Positions 1 through 13,592 of a stretch of 64,000 bases of DNA are shown here, piece after piece. The notes beneath the pieces were generated by a model. That model saw only the letters and a list, made by a program, of their open reading frames with translations, was not told the DNA's origin and searched no databases. The stretch is from Glandiceps talaboti (Eukaryota; Hemichordata; Enteropneusta; Spengelidae): positions 12,758,408-12,822,407 of the forward strand of contig NC_135550.1 in the NCBI RefSeq assembly GCF_964340395.1. The letters run 5' to 3'. Within the stretch, counting starts at the first letter, position 1, and each line of letters begins with the position of its first letter. Position numbers and translations under genes: made by a program.

Positions 1-1376
1 CAGTTTATATCTTCAGTGCGAAATGTCTAACGAAATGTAGGAACGCCTTGACAAAACAGTCTTACCTTGTTTAGAAGCCAGCTGGTGAGTATTTGAAGAC
101 GGTAACACGGGTAGAGAGAAAGAGGAATGACTTCGTACTTCTTGATCAGAAGAGAGAAAATAACTAAACGCTAGTCACTATGTTTACCGAACATACCTTC
201 TGCACAGCACGAACTTGGATGCGTCCTATGGCAAACGGATCAGATTCGGACTATTCAATATGCAAATAGTATCACATACGTCAAACATCTATTTGCGTGT
301 CCCTATTTATCCTATGGAGCTGCTTTTTCTATATATTGAACTTATCATTTCACCGTAGAATAATCTAGCTCGTTAGAATGCTTTTATGGTCATAATTTGT
401 TGCTATTTCAAATCATCACCCACGGTCAATCAAGAAACGAGTATCATGTGAGGACGACTGAAACTCATCGGGGGAAATAATGAAATTTGGTGAGGTGTCA
501 CGCTTAGATGTTATTCCACAATATTTTTCTTCGTTCAGCCAAGGAAAATGAATGACCTAAGGGGCCTTTGTAACTACGAGTCGCTAGACGAGTAGTGACA
601 ACCCTTAGGTCAAGAGTATTTTCCGGCTCAATGAAGAAAAATATTGGAGAATAACATAATTATACCAGGGGTAGTAATATCAAAGAAAAATCGGGAAGCT
701 AATGGCAATTTTGAATGTTTCCACCCATATTTCGTACACAGCAGAACCAGTGACGTAGACACGCGTTGTCGTGACGTATCTAACAGCCAGAGTATATATG
801 CCATATTTTTGTTTAACTTGGCTCGTGCATGGTATAATGAAAGTTATTGACTTGATTCAAATAGGTGGATCTTTTTTGATAGTGAAGAAAGCATCAAAAT
901 CTTGTTCTGTTTCGAGATAAACAATGTTTATTAAGACTAGATACAACACGTTTCAAGTTATCGTTCATCGGTTTCGGATACAACCACGTCACACAGAATC
1001 TAATAGGAAACTACATTAAATTCTACACCAAGCTAGGAAAGTCACAATTTCTTACTACATTTTGTCTAATATGAAATAAACGAGTTCATGTTGTACATTT
1101 GTCAATAAAGTTACAATAAACTTATATCATCGCTAGCCAATTCCCTAGTCTAAGAATTCTAATTTTCAATACGCAACATTGTAATGATTTCGGAATAAAA
1201 CTTTAAAAGAAACCCTGATAAAAATCTAGGCCACATTTCAGCGTGAGGCATGTATAATATGTTGGGTGTATGAATTGGATAGATACTTGATTGCTTGCCC
1301 ATAACTGGATGAGTTGTATGTGATGATTGTAGTAGGGGTGGATTTAGATAGTGGTTACATTGTGTGTGGGGTGGGG

Positions 1377-1852
1377 GGGGGTATGTGTGTATGTGTGTAT
1401 GTATGTATGTATGTATGTATGTATGTATGTATGTATGTATGTATGTGGGGAGGTGGTGATGAGAAATGACCGATTGGAAAATGGATGGACGAATAGACTG
1501 AGAATGAATGAATGAATGAATGAATGAATGATTCGGATGACTGTGCATGCTTATACGGTTGATGTATAGGTGGATATGTGACACATTGGAAGTGAGGTGT
1601 GGATGAATTTATGAAAAGGTGCTAGTAATTAATTAAAAAAATGAATGGAAGGACGGATTGATGAATGGATGGATGGATGGATGGATGGATGGATGGATGG
1701 ATGGATGGATGAATGAATGGATAGATAAGTGAATGAATGAACGAACGAACGCATGAATGAATGAATGAATGAATGAATGAATGAATGAATGAATGAATGA
1801 ATGAATGAATGAATGAATGAATGCCAGTGGATGGGTGGGTGGGTGGGTGGGT
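1377..1852. repeat. Compound tetranucleotide microsatellites (TATG, GAAT, GATG, TGGG)
   Basis: Consecutive simple-sequence runs: (TATG)n at about 1381-1446, (GAAT)n at about 1501-1530, (GATG)n at about 1664-1710, a long (GAAT)n at about 1751-1822 and (TGGG)n at about 1829-1852. They drift into one another by single substitutions, as expected from replication slippage in one ancestral tetranucleotide tract. Confidence 0.95.
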
Positions 1853-3330
1853 GGATTGGTGGCCGAATAGACGGATGTGCAGACGGTATACAGGTGAGTG
1901 GATGGGTGAATGTGTTTATTGATAGATTTATAAGAGTTGTCTGGTGTGTTGAAGTAGCATGCGACGATTCAACGTTATATTAATAAAGCCAAACGAAAGA
2001 ATGTGGATAAAAGACTAGTAGCATGCAGACTAGAGGCTTCTCCATTTGCCAGACGACTATTCTTGCATTCATTCATTTATGTATGTGCATGAGCGTGGGC
2101 GTTTCTAGGAAAAAATGAGGGTTTTTTATTGACAAATATGTAGAGTCCTGTACATATACGGTCACAGACTCGACTAGTTCAGATTGAACTATTAACTGTG
2201 GTCCACCATCGCCAGGTGTATAACCATGATAATTATTTTTTTTAAATGTACGTACTGTTATTCGTTTGCATCATGGCGGATAAATCAATTGAATAAGTCA
2301 ATTTCATGTATATGTACCAAATACACAGTATAGCCTTGACAATGAATGAGTATTTATAGATAAGTTGATATCAAGAACGCTGCGAGAGTGGAAAATAGTC
2401 AACACGTACGTGACTAGAAAATGCAATATATGGTTCGCTAGACACATAGTGCAATGATGTTGATGTACTAGCACTGGCATCTTCATGGACTGAGTAATTG
2501 GGAAGACGATGCTATCAATATTGTATATTTAGGCTCCTATTATGGATATCAAAAGATGAATCAACAACCAATTCATGATCATAGATTTGTCAATTGTTGT
2601 AGAGGTAGGGGCGGGTTGGGTGTGAGGAAGAGGGGATTCATTTTAATAAATTAGTGAAAAGGTTGGTAAATCCAAATTGTCAAGCTGTTTCGAGTTGTTT
2701 AAGATGATTGTTGTCAACCTACAGTTACAGTGTAATTCACTATACTGTTCACGGTTTTTCTGTTTGATACAACCACACAGAAACCAACAAGAAATTGCAT
2801 ATGCCACACTTCAATAGCAAAATCGCGTTCTTTGCTACATTTAGTCTAAATGAAATAAACCATTTAAATGTATTGCAACTCCATGCAGGTATTCGGACGC
2901 CAATGTTTTTCTTTGTATCAAACACCCGATGAAGGGCGCGAAAAATGTCCTTTGAGGTGTTCATTTGATGTCTGTATGGTGGCATATGTATTTCATTTCA
3001 CTTAGACAAAATGTAGCAAGAAACTGTACTCATTCACTTTTGCTGTCTTAAAGTGTAGCATGTCCAGTTTCTTATTGGTTTCTGCGTGGTGATAGCAAAC
3101 AGAAAAGCTGAACGGTATTGTGAAATTCGCTGTATTTATTGAAGCGACAGACTGATGAAAGAGAACATCGGCTACGAAGTTCAGGGAAGACAATGAAAAA
3201 GATGTGTGACAAATGTTGTGGACTGTAAATACAATAAATTAAAGAATGAAACAGGTCCCTGTCATCTTTTCATTATCATCCGTCTATCATTCTTACCATA
3301 TCTGATTGGTTTATCGCTCGAATGCTATTT

Positions 3331-3520
3331 TTCTGTCCGTGTCCGTGTCCGTGTCCGTGTCCGTGTCCGTGTCCGTGTCCGCGTGTCCGTGTCCGAGTGT
3401 CCGTGTCTGTCTGTTGGTTGGTTGGTTGGTTGGTTGGTTGGTTGGTCCGCCCGTCCACCCACCCGCTTGTCTGTCTGTCAGTCAGTCAGTCAGTCAGTCA
3501 GTCAGTCAGTCAGTCAGTCA

Positions 3521-3590
<70 letters not shown>

Positions 3591-3592
3591 TT
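3331..3592. repeat. Compound microsatellite: (GTGTCC)n, (TTGG)n, (CAGT)n, (CTGT)n
   Basis: A hexanucleotide GTGTCC array (about 3333-3400) passes into (TTGG)n (about 3413-3447), then (CAGT)n (about 3478-3520) and (CTGT)n (about 3521-3590). The open frames across it are low-complexity repeats of Arg-Val, Cys-Pro or Leu-Ser-Val and are not genes. Confidence 0.95.
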
Positions 3593-3944
3593 AATAATAA
3601 AGTGACTTCTTATATAACATGTTCCAATACTCTTCTCAAAGCTCACCCCAACGATTACCCTTGGTGTAGACCAATAACGGCACGGCGTTTTCTTAATTTT
3701 GAACTTTCTCAACTCCCGCAGCTGTAGCCATCAAGACGCATTGGATTAATGTATTCTCCCTTTAATACCATACATGTCCCCAATTATACAGCTTTGTTGA
3801 TCCGGTCGCGTTCGAGTTTCAAATCTTGCCCCAAGGATGCAGTAACGGCCATTCAGAAACAAACGGTCGCGGCGAGGCTCAAATTGACAACGTGCGAGGT
3901 CCAAGACGGTCCTCATAATAACTATTCGCTTATTGCGATTTCAG

Positions 3945-4298
3945 TTATGGTATTAAAATGGATAAATAACTAATTTCTTGGCTAGTCTGTCTGGCTATCA
4001 ATACATGGATCAACTGAGTAATAAAGGAAATGCCAGTAAAACATTCGTCGATAATTTGTAACGATCTTGAACCAACTGGCAGGATTTTTAAATCATGGAG
4101 TGAATCCGCGAGGCACACTCGGGGGGTTGCCGTCACAAATAAAACGTGAATACCTGCATTCTCTCTAATGAGTTGGGGCAGACGGAAGACTTTATGATTC
4201 AACGACGGTAAATGAACCAGTAAAACACTAAAGATGAAGAGAACTTTAACGATGAATGCAAACTCTCGACTCATCCATAAAATGTGACGACAACACAC
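3945..4298 (-). CDS. Weak candidate: ORF with signal-peptide-like N-terminus
   Basis: A 117-codon minus-strand frame. From the second Met (residue 10) the start reads like a secretory signal: a short polar n-region (SREF), a hydrophobic core (FAFIVKVLFIFSVLLV), then polar sequence. A usable splice donor (GCAG/GTATTC) sits after about 45 codons, so this could be a first coding exon of a small secreted protein instead of a complete gene. No domain is recognised and no second exon was found. It may equally be chance in AT-rich DNA. Confidence 0.15.
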   Translation of the reverse strand: MCCRHILWMSREFAFIVKVLFIFSVLLVHLPSLNHKVFRLPQLIRENAGIHVLFVTATPRVCLADSLHDLKILPVGSRSLQIIDECFTGISFITQLIHVLIARQTSQEISYLSILIP

Positions 4299-4608
4299 AC
4301 CTTTGAAGTGCAGCGACTCTTTGAAAGTCCCTTTACCAATGTGTTCTTTTTTAAGCGAGTTGTCTATGAGATAATATCGAACACTTTCACCACTGTCGTA
4401 AATCTAGTCGACATGCACATAAAAGTACGTTCACCGTGACCGAAGTCGATCCCTGCATCGACTTCTGATTTCAAGTTGTTTAAAACAGTGACAGTGACGA
4501 GCACAGCGCCAAGTCCGATCGATCCATTGCGCAATGAATAAACCTGGTCGATGATGCAATGAATGGACGCAAACCTGTCAAATCGAACTTACATATATAT
4601 AGGTATAC

Positions 4609-5346
<738 letters not shown>

Positions 5347-8300
5347 TGAAATATATACGTACTTCTAAAAGTTTTCCCAATATTGATTGCATGCTCACAA
5401 AACACGAATAAAAATGTAAAAGAGGCAAATACGATATGTCTTGAACATTAAGGTTCTTTTTTTATAACTGCTTTATTCCAATCAAGCGAAAGAAATCGTG
5501 ATTGGAAAGAAAAAAAAATCACCTTTAAGAGCTTAAGGCATATCTGTACTCTTGCTTCTGCCGGTCGTATAAAATGTGAGTGTCTGCAATCAACATTTCA
5601 TTCGAATCATGTCTTGAAGAGACTTGGGGAAATGAAGTAACTTTTTATGTTGTTTTTTTACTATTTTAGTTTCAAATGAACGGTATGGTTTTAAGTTTGT
5701 ATTTTCTATTGACAATTAGAAGCATCCGGAGCAACTCCTTAATGGGTAATCATCGTATCGGGAGGTTCCTTGTAAACTTCCAAACCCCAAAAGTTGTCAT
5801 ACAATATTTTAAGAAAAAAAGGAGACCCTTTCGTTTACTATTTCCAAAGCCGTAAGTACGGTATATAATGGCATATGACTGTCATAAATTTGTTATTACA
5901 TTGGTTGCGCTATGGTTCTGGAACCCTGCCTAACATAAAAGGCAAATAACACAGTTACAATTACTTACAACCATGGCGCAGAACTCAGGTTTGTTCTTTA
6001 AGTATACCTTTAAGAAAATATGTTTTTAAGTTTTAACACGAAAACTAGTAAGATTATCCTGCCACAGACCTAAGAGGAAGTAACAAAAATGTCCTCTTTC
6101 GTGGGGACCGCACCCTCCCCGTATTGCCGCCGTCTATGGTAGTTGCCCCCCTCCCCACCCCACCCTGGGGTAGCTGCAGATGCCCTACATGTATATAAAT
6201 AAATAAACAATGCAATTCGTTATTGACATGAGTTAGGCCTTCTACCTACTTGTGGATCAAGTCCTTCTTCAAAAAAAAAGGAAAAGCACAAAAGCTCCTC
6301 TATTCCAGTCCAACCATTGTATAGAGCAGTGTTCGGGATTCAGTTATTGTATTTACGGTGTTGGAACGTGTTACTTAAGTGGTTTGATTTTAGAATTGTT
6401 TGTTTTGCTTGACTCGTGTCTCTCTATGAAAATAAGTCGTCGATTTCAGTAAGTTAATGAAAATAAGCGAAACTCGTGATTAATGATATGAATTGTCACT
6501 AATATTATTATACACAATCTAGTCTCTGATAACTTTTGCTCCCTCCCCCCCCCCCCCATTCAAACGAGTCGTTTAGTAAACTTTGAACGACGTCTTTGGT
6601 ACATTTGACGTTGAAAGGGCTGCTTTTGTCAGTTAACAAACTACCAGGAACTTCTCATCTCGAAAACATGACAGGTAAACCATTTTCAATTGTGTGTCCG
6701 CCGGCTAGGGGCTGTGACATCACAATAGTAACAACCTCACCTGAAAGGTCGTTGGGGTCACGCATGAGTTATATTGTCGAAGGGCGGGCGATCGCACTGA
6801 ACCGAAAAGTTGATTTTGTTGACTTCACCGATGGAACACAGAAGCAGCGATGTGTTTATGTGTTTTCAATCAGTATTTCAAGAAAAGACTTGAACATTAA
6901 TCCCACTGACTGGAAATACAGTCTTGATTGAAGTGGGCCTTTTCAAAACCCGCCCCACCTTGATTTATTGCGTATGAGCTGCAGCTCCCCCGCTCTGACC
7001 AAAGGTCCCATGCCTTGTTTCCAACACGCTGATGACCATTCTTCGCACTTAGTTCACACTGTTCTGTTCGTCTCAATTGACTCTTCACACAATTAACTCT
7101 ATCTTTTTTCTCATATCTGAACATGGATCTATCTTTGGAGAAATTATATCGGACGAAATCCTCTCGAAGTGTGTGACTGTGGCAGGTGCACGATGTTGGG
7201 TAGGTAAAACAGTGTATAGGTATATGCCCTATATAAACAAATAATACCACTTTAACCGATTACCTGCATAATGGTGGATAGTGATACATGCCTCAATTGC
7301 TATGCAGTTTAAGACAGAGAATTAACAAACCTTTCACACACACAATGAAATTATCTCGCATTGGAGTGTATCAACGCCTATGGACGGATTATTCTAATAG
7401 CTCTATTGGCGACGAAACGGTGGACTGAAGAAGGGAAGGCGACGCCGTCGAGATGTGTTCGTTGTGGTTTTAATAGACTGTTAATGAACCACATCACAGG
7501 TTGTTGTTGTCATTGCGATAGCTAGTACTGTCACGCCTTTAAACACATACCTACCAGTATATTCTAGTCTAGAAAAAAAATGACCCCAAACTATTTTTTA
7601 CCATTAACAATTCACCTAGCCATCTCGGTAGATGAAATTTCGCGTTATCTGAGATATAAATCTAAAGTTATCCTGCGGCATTATGGAATGACAGACATAC
7701 TTGATCGAATTTGTTTCATAAACAATACATGATACAGTTTGTCTCTGTTTGAAGGTCACGTCAGGTCATACCAGGTCACGCTCATACGACCTCCTATCAA
7801 TATTGATCGTGTATTAGTCGGATATTTCGTTTGGGGACATGCTACGTTTGTCAAGATGACATTAACACGGGATCTGATCTAAAGTTGTGTCACAAACGCA
7901 ACCCCAAGGTATGTTCTTGTATCGGTATAAAACATCGTCAACCCTCCACGACAACCTTATTTTAATAATTACACAGTAGTCGCGGAATCGGCTAGTTTCG
8001 TGACACCCCTACATATGTCTGGATTTTTTTCCATGTGCCAATATGGCGTGCCCCCTCTATTAAGATCGAAGACTTGGCAACAATTATAACCGGAAAGAAA
8101 AAAAATAGACTGGTTAAACCGAAAAACAACTGAGTCTTGAATTCTACGTATTAACTCTCATATCTGAAAACCTGGCTCTAAGTTTTAAGTATTGTGTAAC
8201 CATGATGGCGTAACAAATGTCTATTTAATAACATGGTTTATATCAATTACTGGCGCCAATCTTTAATCAGTGTTTTACATAATAAAACAGTACTCAAATT

Positions 8301-9238
8301 TCAAAACTTCATTTTGAAATTTCAACAACAAACAAAATGTGTCTCCAGGGAAGTCACATTATTTCATTGACCTGGAATGACTTCGAATTCCCCAAACAAT
8401 CGCCAGTCCACTCGAGATTCAGTGCAACCCCATTCAACAACTTAACTTCTAGTGAATGCGTCTTTTATCAATGGAGTCACACAAAGACACTATAGGTTTT
8501 TTTTTATTTCAAATTGGTGTGTGAATCGCCAAACACGAATTCACCGTCCTACATCAAGAGCCGTTACTGTATGTTTTAAAATGCACATTTCACTGAACTC
8601 GAGGAATGATTGTCACCCCATATGTAACTGGCATATTTTTAGCATGCCAGACACCAGACTTAATATTCAAACTGTTTTTGTACTAATAATATACAACTGC
8701 AGACCATATACTATTGCAATACTATTTCAGTTCTTAGATTTTATATCGGAAAAAACACAGAACATGTGTTCGAATCGCGAATTTCATTATACAAAGTGGT
8801 CGTAAATTGGACCTTCAATTTCCCTAGAAGAACTTATCCTTTAAAGTTTACTGATTTTGTTAACCCTTTCCTATGCACTTTCTGTTCTAAAAATGATATC
8901 GATGCCCTCGGGGTGTCATACCCTTAAAGAAGAAACCTCAAATGATTTCTGTAATGCAAAACGAATCAAGAACTGCCGTGATTACTATCGAAACGCGTAT
9001 TTTTGACTCACAAATTATCAACTCAGCCAAATGTTAACGGATGTCTATCGGAAATGTCTGCCATACATTTCTAAATTTCTTGTATGGTGTAAGATTTGAT
9101 GAAGTTTTTTTTTATACAGACTCATGCATGACGTTCGACGAAAAGTTTACGTTGAATCCTGTTTTCCTTTCACTTCTATCTGTTTGTATAGGTTTTTGGT
9201 ATGTATTAACCGAGAATGCAATAAAATACAACGTGTGT

Positions 9239-9441
<203 letters not shown>

Positions 9442-10013
9442 GTGGGGGGATGGATAATACTCAATTCTTATTGTACCCAATCCTGTAAATACGCTGATTC
9501 AGAACCTATTCTGCCATGATTGAAACGTTTCCAAAAGACTTTGTAGTTACCCGCGGCGACGTAATTCAAAGGTTACACTAAATGTCCATAATAAAGTAAA
9601 AATACCAAACTTGTCTAAAAATGAACTATTTCAAAAATTCTATCATTAATTTGTTAGATTGAAAAAAAGAAACAAACAAACAAACCACTGCGAACTGTTT
9701 GTACATTTCATTACGTCCACATGTAGTTTGCCCATTAGCAACTTTGTGATAAATAATATGAGAGTACTTTGTCATACTTGAATCGTCGAGTCTAATTGTA
9801 AACGGAGTAATGTATATGGCGGGAAATGAAAGGTGAAATATACATATCGATCAAAGACCACCCATGCTGAACTTTTCACGTCATTAACATCCATTATTGT
9901 TTTTAAATCTGTCAACAGGTTTATGAATTCTGTCATCAATAAATGATAATGGAGAAAAAGTGTACTTGGACCTAATTTCAATCGATTTCAATATACTTGT
10001 CAACTTCATCTGG

Positions 10014-10205
10014 ATGACCAAACACGATGTCCACCATCGTTACCCCGGCAACGGACACTTCCGAGAATTGGACCTACTATGGATATTACGTCGACTTCAC
10101 GCAGTTATCCTCCGTCACGGTGCTCTACATTATCCTTTACTCCGTTGTCATAGCAACAAGTCTCCTTGGCAATGCGTACCTCTTGTTGACTGTTTGGTTG
10201 GTTGA
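10014..10205 (+). promoter_or_regulatory. Possible upstream ORF overlapping the GPCR start
   Basis: An ATG at 10,014 lies 13 nt before the receptor ATG in another frame and opens 63 codons that end at 10,205 inside receptor exon 1. Its context is weak (T at -3). If the transcript starts upstream of it, ribosomes would have to scan past it, which could lower receptor translation. The transcription start is unknown, so the role is inference. Confidence 0.3.
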
Positions 10206-10418
10206 AGAATCCAGAAGTTTTTTCAATAGTTTTATCGTGAATGTGATAATTGTGGATTTATTGTTCGGTGTGTTTGTGATGCCGTTAACCCTTGTCGAAT
10301 TGATCACAGAGTTCCACTCATCTATCTATACCCCTTTTCTCTGTGCCTTCGTGTCGTATGTTCGTATTGTTCTGGTATTTGTCAATCTGTGGACGTTAGC
10401 TGCATGGACCTTTTACAG
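10027..10418 (+). CDS. GPCR exon 1: N-terminus and TM1-TM3
   Basis: It encodes residues 1-130 plus two bases of codon 131. The ATG has A at -3, and an in-frame TGA lies 12 nt upstream, so this is the first Met of the frame. The extracellular N-terminus is short (about 29 residues) with one NWT glycosylation site and no cleavable signal peptide. TM1 spans about 30-58 (LLGNA), TM2 about 68-92 (VDLLF) and TM3 about 106-130, starting at Cys106. The exon ends at a strong donor (ACAG/GTAAGA) in phase 2, exactly at the usual DRY position. Confidence 0.88.
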
Positions 10419-12747
10419 GTAAGAAATTATCAATTTAATTACATTATCATGTTTTGGTGATGTCAGTATTTATAATGAACGTAAACAGGAAAGCAAACCC
10501 AGTCTGATACAACTAAATGCACCCTGCACCCATGCAATATAATTTGAAGATTACAGATGCATAGTTAGAAACCATAAGTCATAAGGATGTTAGAAGTCGT
10601 TACTCGGAGAGTCACATTTCCTCAGCGATCAATCAACTGATAAATTGAGGTTGTCAATTTGAAACTTAAAGGTCGTTATGTACACGTAAATGTTCGTGTA
10701 TTCATTGCGTAACGAGATGGTCGGACTAAACTATCCCTTACGGAGGTTCACTTCTATAGTTGGCAAGGAAATATTTATTTTCGTGGCGGCATTTGGGGAC
10801 TATTTCTGATTTGTGTTCATTATCATGCTCTTGTCAGCATTGATTATACATAGTATTCTCAGTTAAACAGAGATTACAACGTTACAACACACAAAATAGT
10901 TATTCATGTATATGTTATATTATGTTATATGTTATTACATTACAATATTTATTACATCACCTCACCTCATATTTCATTATATTATATTAATATTATATTA
11001 TATTATATTATATTATATTATATTATATTATATTATTTACATACATGCTGCTTTGCATGTCTGCCATTACATTGTACGTTCTACGTACAGAAACAATAAT
11101 ATTATTCTGAAGTATTGTTATAGCTCTATCACCCAGCTTTGTTAGTGCACTGTATCGTCAGTTTTGTATTTTGCTTACAGTAAAAAATTCGTTTAATTCA
11201 ACATAAATTGTACATTAAACAAATTTAGACCACTTCAGTCACTAGTAGTAGAAGACAGTGTGTTGGTATGGTTTATACGTAATTTATGGTCAGTAGAAAT
11301 CATAAACTTGTAGGTCTTACCCTCATACATAAACTCACACCAGCTTCTCTTTTGGCTAATTATTCAGTCTTGAAATGTTTTTGTTTAATATTTGTTTTAT
11401 GATTCGACGTATCTTATTTTAGCCGTGTCTTACAAATTGTAAATTAGACAGAAAACAAACTAATGTTATTTCCAAAGCAATCACATACAACAAAAGTGTC
11501 CATACAGTATATGTATACATTGGTATCATGCATGATCAGAAATCGTATGAATACTTGAATCAGAGAGTCCACTGCGGATTCTGTTCACAGTTAATACATC
11601 ATCAGAGGGATTAGAACAGGAATCAGGTTGTATCTAAATTTACATTCACTCTCTGTTGACGTCTAAATGTTATCAAATGTGATCAGTCTGCTGTTAGTCT
11701 TACAAAATGATATGACCAAGTGCCGTAAAGGGACTGTGTGTCTATCATTATCGGATATTTTGCATGTAAGAATCTCTACTAGCAGAGATTCAGTTTAGTT
11801 ATTTAGTTATGGACGAGTATTAGCGATAAAAACCACGGCACAGCTACAACCTGTAAAGCCTTTGATAAATAATCATATATAGTTCAAGCGTTGGATGTTA
11901 CATATTAGGCACATTGATTCATTAATAAACTGTGGAGCAGCGAACTTTGGGTTACTAATACCGCACTAGTTATAGTTTGCACAACTTGAATAAAAGTAAT
12001 CAAAAATATGCATGATCTGCAACACGAATTATTTGCGGTATGAAAACCAATGATAAGACCTCAATCAAAATCTAATGAACTTGGCATTTTTTAAATGTCA
12101 GTTCAGTCACTCTGGAATCTCACGATGAATTGTACAATTACATGATTACCCAGCTAAACCGGATACGTTGAATTGATGAAAACGCCTATGGCCTGCAACA
12201 CTCTCACAGATTTGAAAAAAAAACTGAGACCTTTGAATTGCGACTTGACGGATTAGAATGTACCATGCATGGTTGCATCTCTTGCTAACAACCTCTCTTT
12301 TCACCTCTACGGGAATGAAGACTGTCATAGTGTAACAAGACAACTAAATTACCTTGGGGGTAGACGGGTTGATTTAATGTCAAATGTTGTGAATTGGTGT
12401 CGACACAGTTAACAATGGCTTATGCCACAACGTATGCTGTATTCGTACCACAGTCACTCGTTTTATTGAATGCTTTAAATAGTGACAAGACGGATCGCCA
12501 TCTTTTATCCACATCAATTTACCACGTGTACATACCTACCAACCTACCTACCTAACAACCAAAAATACATGAGTAAACATAGAAGTGACGAAGTACATAC
12601 AAGAAAACATTTGCACCGGCTTATACAACATATCTACATGCATACGTACATATACGTACACGCGTACGTATACATACATACATACATACATACATACATA
12701 CATACATACATACATACATACATACATACATACATACATACATACAT

Positions 12748-12790
<43 letters not shown>

Positions 12791-13553
12791 CACACACATA
12801 CATACATACATACATACATACATACATACATACATACATACATACATACATACATACATACATACATACATACACACACACGCAACATCCACATAGCTAG
12901 AGTAGTTAGAGTAATAAATCCACAAATAGTTGAAATCTGAGAAATAGTTCACGATGACTGAAAGTGCAGTCTATGCTGAGTTAATCTACTTTGGTGACAG
13001 GTGATACACTGGATCGTCATCACAATCCTGACCCATCCATCCAGATAATTGGTTTCAACTCATAATCCGACTCAACTTCCTAGAAACCAATAAGTGTACC
13101 TAGAGGAAACATTATTTAGTATTTCCTGTAAACTCGCACAAATATATCCCCTGTGACCCTTCACTGAACTGTCGTACATGTATATGCAATGCGAACTGTT
13201 ACCAGTAGAATCCATTACGATAGGGAATACATTCCGCATACTAGTATTATGTACATTTCCCTTCCTGGGTGGGTTTGGATTTGCACTCTACTATCCATAT
13301 TGTATGGATGGAAGATATGAGAAAGAAAATATTAGTTGAATTGAATTGAATTGAACTTTAGTCGACCAGAAAGTGTACTCAAACAATGATACAACCTTTG
13401 ACTGTAACGAAAATACTATTTTGGTGAGGATCGTGGAAATACTTCCTAGGATTTAATCATTGTCCGTGGTAAAGTTTTGGCTACGAGTTACACTGCAACA
13501 GAATCAATAATCTGTTGGAAATAAATAAATAAATAAATAAGTAAGTAAATAAA

Positions 13554-13592
<39 letters not shown>

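Noticed and set aside
3468-3592. Could the regularly spaced short repeats be a CRISPR array?
   Set aside because: There are no unique spacers; the repeats are contiguous tetranucleotides in a eukaryotic genome.
3206-3727. Several overlapping long open frames on both strands (Arg-Val, Cys-Pro, Leu-Ser-Val repeats)
   Set aside because: They are translations of hexa- and tetranucleotide microsatellites; open in all frames because the repeat lacks stops.
6587-6931. Plus-strand frame of over 100 codons downstream of a C-rich tract
   Set aside because: No recognised domain, no clear donor, first ATG is 24 codons in; length is compatible with chance in 64 kb.
12482-12952. Open frames of Ile-His-Thr-Tyr and Val-Cys-Met-Tyr repeats
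   Set aside because: Translation of (CATA)n on both strands.
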